64,000 nucleotides of DNA from Pseudeuparius sepicola (Eukaryota > Arthropoda > Insecta > Coleoptera > Anthribidae), in contig OY987300.1 of NCBI GenBank assembly GCA_963920635.1, positions 60,922,915-60,986,914 on the forward strand, written 5' to 3'. A model generated the notes under the pieces. That model did not search any database. It was not told where the DNA came from and saw nothing but the letters and a program-made list of their open reading frames with translations. This document shows positions 58,605-64,000 of this stretch, piece after piece (the stretch's first letter is position 1; every line of letters begins with the position of its first letter). The position numbers and the translations under genes were made by a program.

Positions 58605-59840
58605 CGCCGTTAGCTAGGACGTGAAGAAGGCTTTATTCGCATCTGCTAAGCGTTCATTTTGACATTGGCGTATAGATGGCGCTGCGGTCCAAAGAAACTT
58701 TTCGATCCTAGGAACGTCGGAACGTAGCGCATTTGAAAGACTGGGTAATTTGGAGAATCTTTTGTTCTATGGACGATTTTCCTATTGTTACTAGTTACCG
58801 CTCTACAATGTCATTTACAGAAAATGAGCTAACTCGCTTAAAATCAACTTTAGCGAAAAAAAATATTAAAAATATCTTTGTAGTGCACTAGGTCAAAGAA
58901 AATAGCGGCACTTGTCAAATTATTACACATCCGGTTTGACCGGAAGTACCGGAAGTGGCTCATTTTCAGTTTAAAATGAACATACTGTATAATTTATCCC
59001 TCAAAAGTGAAGAAAAGTAATTTCCAGTGTCATAAAATAACAATCACACCATGTATACATCTAGACAACGACAATTTGGCTGAATTTTTTTTAACCGAAG
59101 GTGGGTCTGTCCATTGTTTCAGTATGATATTATTAGCTTCAAACGCCCAGGTAATTCTCTATCGTTGTTAATTTATTTCTTGCCTAATTAGTTTATTAAT
59201 TTTTGTAATAATGGTTAATCATAGTAATGAGGATAAATTAAATATGGTAATTTATGGAGAATGCGGCAAAAACAGTGTTGTAGCCGCTCGTATTTAGGTA
59301 TGGAAATAATTTTGAACATTTATTGTAAATATATATTTTTAATTTCTATAATGTCACCTTCGGTTAATAAAAATAAATTCAGCCAAATTGTCGTTATCAC
59401 CATGGTACATACAAGCTGTTATTGTTATTAGGTATATTTTCCAATTTTGATTGAAAATTGTACATTTTGAACTGAAAATGGGTCACTTCCGGTACTTCCG
59501 GTCAAACCGGATGTGTAATAATTTGACAAGTGTCGCTATTTTCTTTGACCTAGTGCACTACAAAGATAGTTTTAATATTTTTTTCGCTAAAGTTGATTTT
59601 AAGCGAGTTAGCTCATTTTCTGTAAATGACATTGTAGAGCGGTTATCTCAGAAACTAGTAACAATAGGAAATTCGTCCATGGAACAAAAGTTCTCTAAAT
59701 TACCCAAACTTTCAGATGCAACGTTGCCATGCAGGATCGAAAAGTTTCTTTGCACCGCAGCGCCATCTATACGCCAATGTCAAAGTGAACGCTTAGCAGT
59801 TGCGAATAAAGCCTTTTTCACGTCCTAGCGAACGGCGTTT
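58605..59840. mobile_element. Long foldback, ~1.24 kb
   Basis: Each arm is about 400 bp. Landmarks are GCTAGGACGTGAAGAAGGCT (left), GGCGTATAGATGGCGCTGCG, AGCGAGTTAGCTCATTTTC on the right with its inverse on the left, and CGGTTTGACCGGAAGTACCG in the inner part of both arms. The 125-codon frame 59451..59828 is arm DNA and not a gene. The element is followed by an isolated ACACCCTGTATA at 59900. Confidence 0.85.
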
Positions 59841-60043
59841 GCAGAATTAAAATATCTCTTTTTTTCCGGAGATATCTGCGACGGGAGTCCTTATTGGGAC
59901 ACCCTGTATACATTGGCAATTGTTCAAAATAAAAAAGTATGTATCTGTTACTGCTAAATCGAACAAGATATGTCCAAGTGAAAATATTAAAAATTTTGCA
60001 AATTGATTTTATTTATTTTAAAGTAAAAACGTTACAATGGCTT

Positions 60044-60992
60044 TACTTAGTGGGCGCGTGTTCTGACGAACTTCAGTTCTGCCGAATTTGTCCGAATTCT
60101 TCGTCACAGATGGGTGGTTATAGTGTATGCGTTTTTCATGCATTATCTGACGACATTTTTAGCAAATATTTTACAGGTCTTTTCAATAGAGATATGTATA
60201 CACAAAAAATAAATTTATGTTTAAATGCCATAAAAAGGCCGTAAATAGGCTCCAAATTTAATCTGTGATATAAAAAAATCCTATTTTCTGAACAAAAAAT
60301 GTACAGAGTATTTTAGAATGTCACGAGGAACATTTCACCAAAATCAATAATAAAAATATGATAAAATCTCACGTCCCCGATAGATTTTACAAAAAAGGGA
60401 AGTTGACGGCTTCAATTTTAGCAACTGGTAATATCATACCAGTATCCAAGATCTAACGGATGTGCCGGTGTTTCATATTTGAATTCTTCGAGGAGGTGGA
60501 ATACGACAGCTCTTTCTCCTTATTAGGTTCATCAAGGCAGCTACAACAGCCTTGAACGACACAAACCGAAATGGTAGTAGTTATAATGGTCTAACTTGCA
60601 CCTGGAGGAGAAATCCAGCCAGATATCTAGTATCAAGCAAAGCTAGAGAGTACCAAAATATCACAAAACAGAGTAAACACCAACAAGAACAGGTTAGGTT
60701 TGTGTTGAATCCGCAAGACAAAACGGAATAAATGCGAAAAAGAAGTGACACAGGAAAGAAACTCTTTGATCATTCTACACTGTATCTTCCAACTTTGTGT
60801 AAATCAACAACGATCTGGCCGGGAGCCCTATCCTTCTGAAACGTGCTTCTTATAGCCAAAAAGCGGTATCTGCCGAACAAAACCCATTCAATGAACCACA
60901 AGTAGTATTCTTTACCAATAATTTGAATTGCCGGTACAAATTAAAGCAAATTCTTCAGAACTGAAGTTCATCAGAACACGCGTCTAGTGTAA
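60044..60992. mobile_element. Element with ~30-bp terminal inverted repeats
   Basis: GCGCGTGTTCTGACGAACTT, CAGTTCTG at 60052 is matched inverted by CAGAACTGAAGTTCATCAGA, ACACGCGT near 60957. The interior (about 60470..60740) is less AT-rich than the surroundings but no frame is intact, so it may hold transposase relics too decayed to recognise. Confidence 0.65.
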
Positions 60993-62980
60993 CCATAGCC
61001 ATAATGAACATGGTAAAACATGATTGTGCCATATTATATGGTATACTCGTATAACTGCTGTCTTCTAAGTAATTATTTTGATAGATACAATGTAGTTTTG
61101 TTACATACAATAGAGTATATACCTATATATATAGCTACCTACCTTAAAACTTGGGTACTTTCATTATAAAGTAAGTAGGTGCCTCTTTTGTATTTTTTAA
61201 GGAGACAAATGAAGTCAATTTTATTTCAGTGGGTATAATTATTTGGCACAAATTCCCTGTTATTTTTTCGGTTCGTAGGCATATTTAATTGGCGCCATCA
61301 TAATAATGCACTTGTGTATTTCCCGGAAAAATTAACTGTGTTTGTTGACCAATGTAATATCTTATCAAAAATAATTATATAAAAAGCGTTGGTAATTTGA
61401 GCTAATCATGTATTTATACGTCCAGGAAGAACTGCTTCCGACATAATGCAAATTATTTATACTATATAGCTGGAACTTAGAAACTTATTTGTTTATAGTC
61501 CGAATAACCTTTATAATCTGATTCCATGTTAGACAAAATTGCAATACTACTTTACAGTTTTTGTATGGAATTTTCATTTGTGGGCTAGCTTTCTCGTATC
61601 GTTTGGAAACGATGAAAGACAGCAAAATCATGGGCTTCTATTTCTTCTTCTACAATCACATTAATAAGAAATAAAAAATGATGTTATACATATTAGATTA
61701 GGCAAGGGGTATTTGAAATCTCTTCATGAAATTGTATTCTGCCTATTAAAAAAAATATGGATACATTTTGAAAAATGCCACTTTATCTCGACTTTATACT
61801 GATGAGAAATAATGTAATCTGCTATATTATATACTTCTCATGGATTTTCTCATAATATTTTTGAGAGAATATCCTAGAACTTTAAATTTAAACACGTTCT
61901 TATACAAAATCAGTACAGTTATATTCGTTGGAAGCCAATAAATTTACTAACCATTTGTAGCGGTGACATCTAACTAATGGCTTTCTTTACCTGGGAAGGA
62001 GTTGTCGGTGTGCATCAGTGAGAACGCCGGCAAAACTGCAAGTAATTCTACGATATTAAAGTCCTTCGTAATTACACTACTTGTTATTTCCCAGCAATTC
62101 CAAAAGCCACCGAGCATATGTGCCTGCCCAGATGGGACGTCTCGTTATACAGTTCGAGTGTTATTAAAAGGAAACTAAAAAAACACGCCTAGCTACGACT
62201 ACTTTAGCTTGGAATTCTAATCTTTTTCTAATTTAGACGTTGTTTTTGCCGCGCGGAAAACCAGATTCTATTAAGTAATTTGTTATTTACCAGTCCAACA
62301 CATGTAATCATTATTTCGCCGAATTTAATATTCCATCTCGAAAATTTCGCAATTAGGAGCAAAATAAAACTAATGTGTTACACACAGAACTGCTTAATTT
62401 AGAAGCGAGTCATTTGCAGAGATAATTAACATTTGAGGGCAGCGAGGTGGAGTTTTATGTACAATTTAGAAAGGATGTTTTACACCGAGTATATATATCG
62501 CATTTATATTTAAGAATATAAGGATAATATTTCATGATGTTTTGAATTAATTGAATAGAACAGAATATTACTTCTCGAGGACTGTTGTATTTAGTTATCA
62601 CGTTTTATCTTTATCGAATACTAATTCTTTGCCATCTAACTGTCATCTGCAACAATGGGGAAAATGCACGATCAACGAGGTACCTGACCATACCTGACCT
62701 TCGATGTTTAAACTTGACCTGACTGCCGCGCCATCTCTTGGAAGGTACCATTAGCTGCATTCGAATTTGCTCTTGCGTACATGGAAATAAAACTGCTTTT
62801 CGGCTTCCTATAGTGTTCCCAAAATATGACATTGGACCAGGCTTCTGTTGCCGTTGACGTGGGCTATAGTTTCTGTGGCTAGGCACTAAGCACCTTCGAA
62901 TGCATAATCGACCAATAACATTCGTTACTATTTATTGCTATTTGTTGCGAAACCTTGTCCATTACGTTGTAATTGGATTT
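60993..62980. other. Non-coding interval
   Basis: No gene is recognised. The 62611..62886 minus frame (91 codons, basic and Ser/Arg rich) has no known domain. The remainder is strongly AT-rich. Confidence 0.4.
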
Positions 62981-62998
62981 TAGGCAACTAGGCCTGAG

Positions 62999-63330
62999 AC
63001 AAAATATCGATAAAATCGAAAGTATCGATACTATCGATTTTATCGATACTCGATATTCAATTTCGATAAATCGAAATATCGATATTATCGATATTTTCGA
63101 TCTTATCGATTTTATCGATCTTTTCGATTTTATCGATCTTTTCGATTTTATCGATCTTTTCGATCTTTTCGATCTTTTCGATTTTATCGATCTTTCGATT
63201 TTATCGATTTTATCGATCTTTTCGATTTTTTCGATATTTTCGATTTTATCGATCTTTTCGATTTTATCGATCTTTTCGATTTTATCGATATTTTTGATTT
63301 TATCGATCTTTCCAATTATATCTATCTTTT
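62999..63330. repeat. Left ATCGAT-type tandem array
   Basis: The basic unit is about 9 bp, often in pairs of 18 bp: TTTTATCGATCTTTTCGA. Towards the left end it turns into GATAAAATCGAAAGTATCGA. Units vary by one or two bases. Confidence 0.9.
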
Positions 63331-63426
63331 GAAATTGTTTGCGAAAATAAAGGAAATTGCTGCACCCATTGCGTCCAGACCGCGTCCGCAGCAAGCCGAT
63401 CGGCCTTTTTTTGTTTAGCTTCCTAA

Positions 63427-63690
63427 ATAAAATTGATTATATCGATTTTATCAATAAGATCAATTATATCGATAAGATCGATTTTATCGATAAGATCGAT
63501 TTTATCGATAAGATCGATTTTATCGATAAGATCGATTTTATCAACATGATCGATAAGATCGATTGTATCGATAAGATCGATTTTATCGATAAGATCGATT
63601 TTATCGATAAGATCGATTATATCGAATATATCGATCTTATCGATAAAATCGATTTTATCGATTTATCGATTTTATCGATACTTTTTCAGT
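63427..63690. repeat. Right ATCGAT-type tandem array
   Basis: The 18-bp unit GATTTTATCGATAAGATC recurs with little change. It contains two overlapping palindromic ATCGAT/GATC cores. The array ends with ACTTTTTCAGTATCG and the terminal part of the element. Confidence 0.9.
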
Positions 63691-63739
63691 ATCGATTTCC
63701 GATACTGAAATTCGGAGATCGAACAGCCCTATAGGCAAC

Positions 63740-64000
63740 TCAAATTTAAAATAAATATACTATACGAACTTGAAACATTTGTACATGGATAGGAATTTAT
63801 ACAATAACAATAGCATTTTTCATTTCGCCGTTCGAGCCGAAAGTTCAGAGACAAAACATACACAAGATTTGATGTTTTTTTTAAGATTTGTGTTCTCGTT
63901 CAACTAGTGTTCAAGGTGTTACAAATGCGTTTATATATATATATATATTTTTGTTTTTCGTTTATTTTAATTTTGTGAGTGGCGTAAATTACAATTTTGA
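63740..64000. other. Non-coding end of window
   Basis: AT-rich, with a short (TA)n tract near 63932..63949. No gene is seen. Confidence 0.5.

Larger units (their letters stand above)
62989..63731. mobile_element. hAT-type element filled with ATCGAT satellite
   Basis: The ends are TAGGCCTG and CAGCCCTA (inverse TAGGGCTG). The flanks TAGGCAAC (62981..62988) and TAGGCAAC (63732..63739) are a perfect 8-bp TSD. The interior is two arrays of tandem repeats (62999..63330 and 63427..63690) around a more complex, GC-richer spacer (about 63355..63410). There is no transposase, so it is a non-autonomous element. The repeat period is a multiple of three, which explains three long open frames (62879..63394 minus, 62973..63332 plus, 63357..63734 plus) with products made of Ile, Asp, Lys, Phe, Leu and Ser. 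Confidence 0.9.

Noticed and set aside
59451..59828. 125-codon frame
   Set aside because: Lies in the right arm of the 58605..59840 foldback; the left arm carries the same DNA inverted with the frame broken.
62879..63394. 171-codon minus-strand frame
   Set aside because: Product is a translation of the ATCGAT tandem repeat (IDKIEKI-type) and has no gene-like features.
63357..63734. 125-codon plus-strand frame
   Set aside because: Same satellite origin; starts in the spacer and ends at the transposon terminus.
1..64000. CRISPR array, rRNA, viral or bacterial genes
   Set aside because: No regularly spaced direct repeats with unique spacers, no rRNA core sequences, and no intact or decayed viral polymerase or capsid frames were recognised.

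Overview
This is eukaryotic, most probably insect, nuclear DNA: AT-rich, spliced genes, long introns, no operons and no ribosome-binding sites. An N-terminal exon recognisable as Golgi class I alpha-1,2-mannosidase IA and a spliced 15-hydroxyprostaglandin-dehydrogenase-like short-chain dehydrogenase (SDR) point to an insect. The many DNA-transposon derivatives ending in CACCCTGTATA would suit a beetle or a related insect, but the order cannot be fixed from sequence alone.

Only two host genes are supported. (1) The first coding exon of alpha-mannosidase IA is at 20705..21310 on the plus strand, ending at a clean GTAAGT donor. No later exon of it was recognised in the remaining 42.7 kb. (2) A complete two-exon SDR gene is at 34781..35121 joined to 39256..39853 on the plus strand. 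It encodes 312 aa and has an AATAAA signal at 39921. It appears to have lost the catalytic Tyr and Lys. It lies downstream of, and may be nested in, the first intron of the mannosidase gene.

The rest is a dense graveyard of class II transposons. Six hAT-type elements carry 8-bp target-site duplications (TSDs): 7822..8319, 18186..19551, 22071..23167, 35772..37077, 51637..52327 and 62989..63731. The second still contains the end of a hAT transposase. The last is filled with 9/18-bp ATCGAT-type tandem repeats that make long false ORFs on both strands. A MITE family of about 180 bp occurs four times (10815, 14095, 16803, 50281). Each copy has a 7-bp TSD, and there are 31-32 bp palindromic miniatures of its ends at 32064 and 46102. 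Many long foldback elements ending in CAGGGTG/CACCCTG are present (11835, 28766, 52336, 53394, 57026, 57688 and others). A decayed Tc1-like transposase with a possible 53-bp intron is at 17017..17990, and the 3' end of another Tc1-like transposase sits inside an inverted repeat at 40414..40681.

Layout: 0-5 kb has no recognisable gene; 5.1-6.6 kb holds two GC-rich patches and half of a foldback; 7.8-19.5 kb is a transposon mosaic; 20.4-21.3 kb is the mannosidase 5' end; 21.5-30.8 kb holds foldbacks and hairpins; 34.8-39.9 kb is the SDR gene with a hAT-type insertion in its intron; 40-51 kb has scattered repeats; 51.6-55.0 kb is three elements placed end to end; 57-61 kb is a run of foldbacks; 63 kb is the satellite-bearing hAT element. 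Most short open frames in the window have no recognisable domain and are treated as chance.
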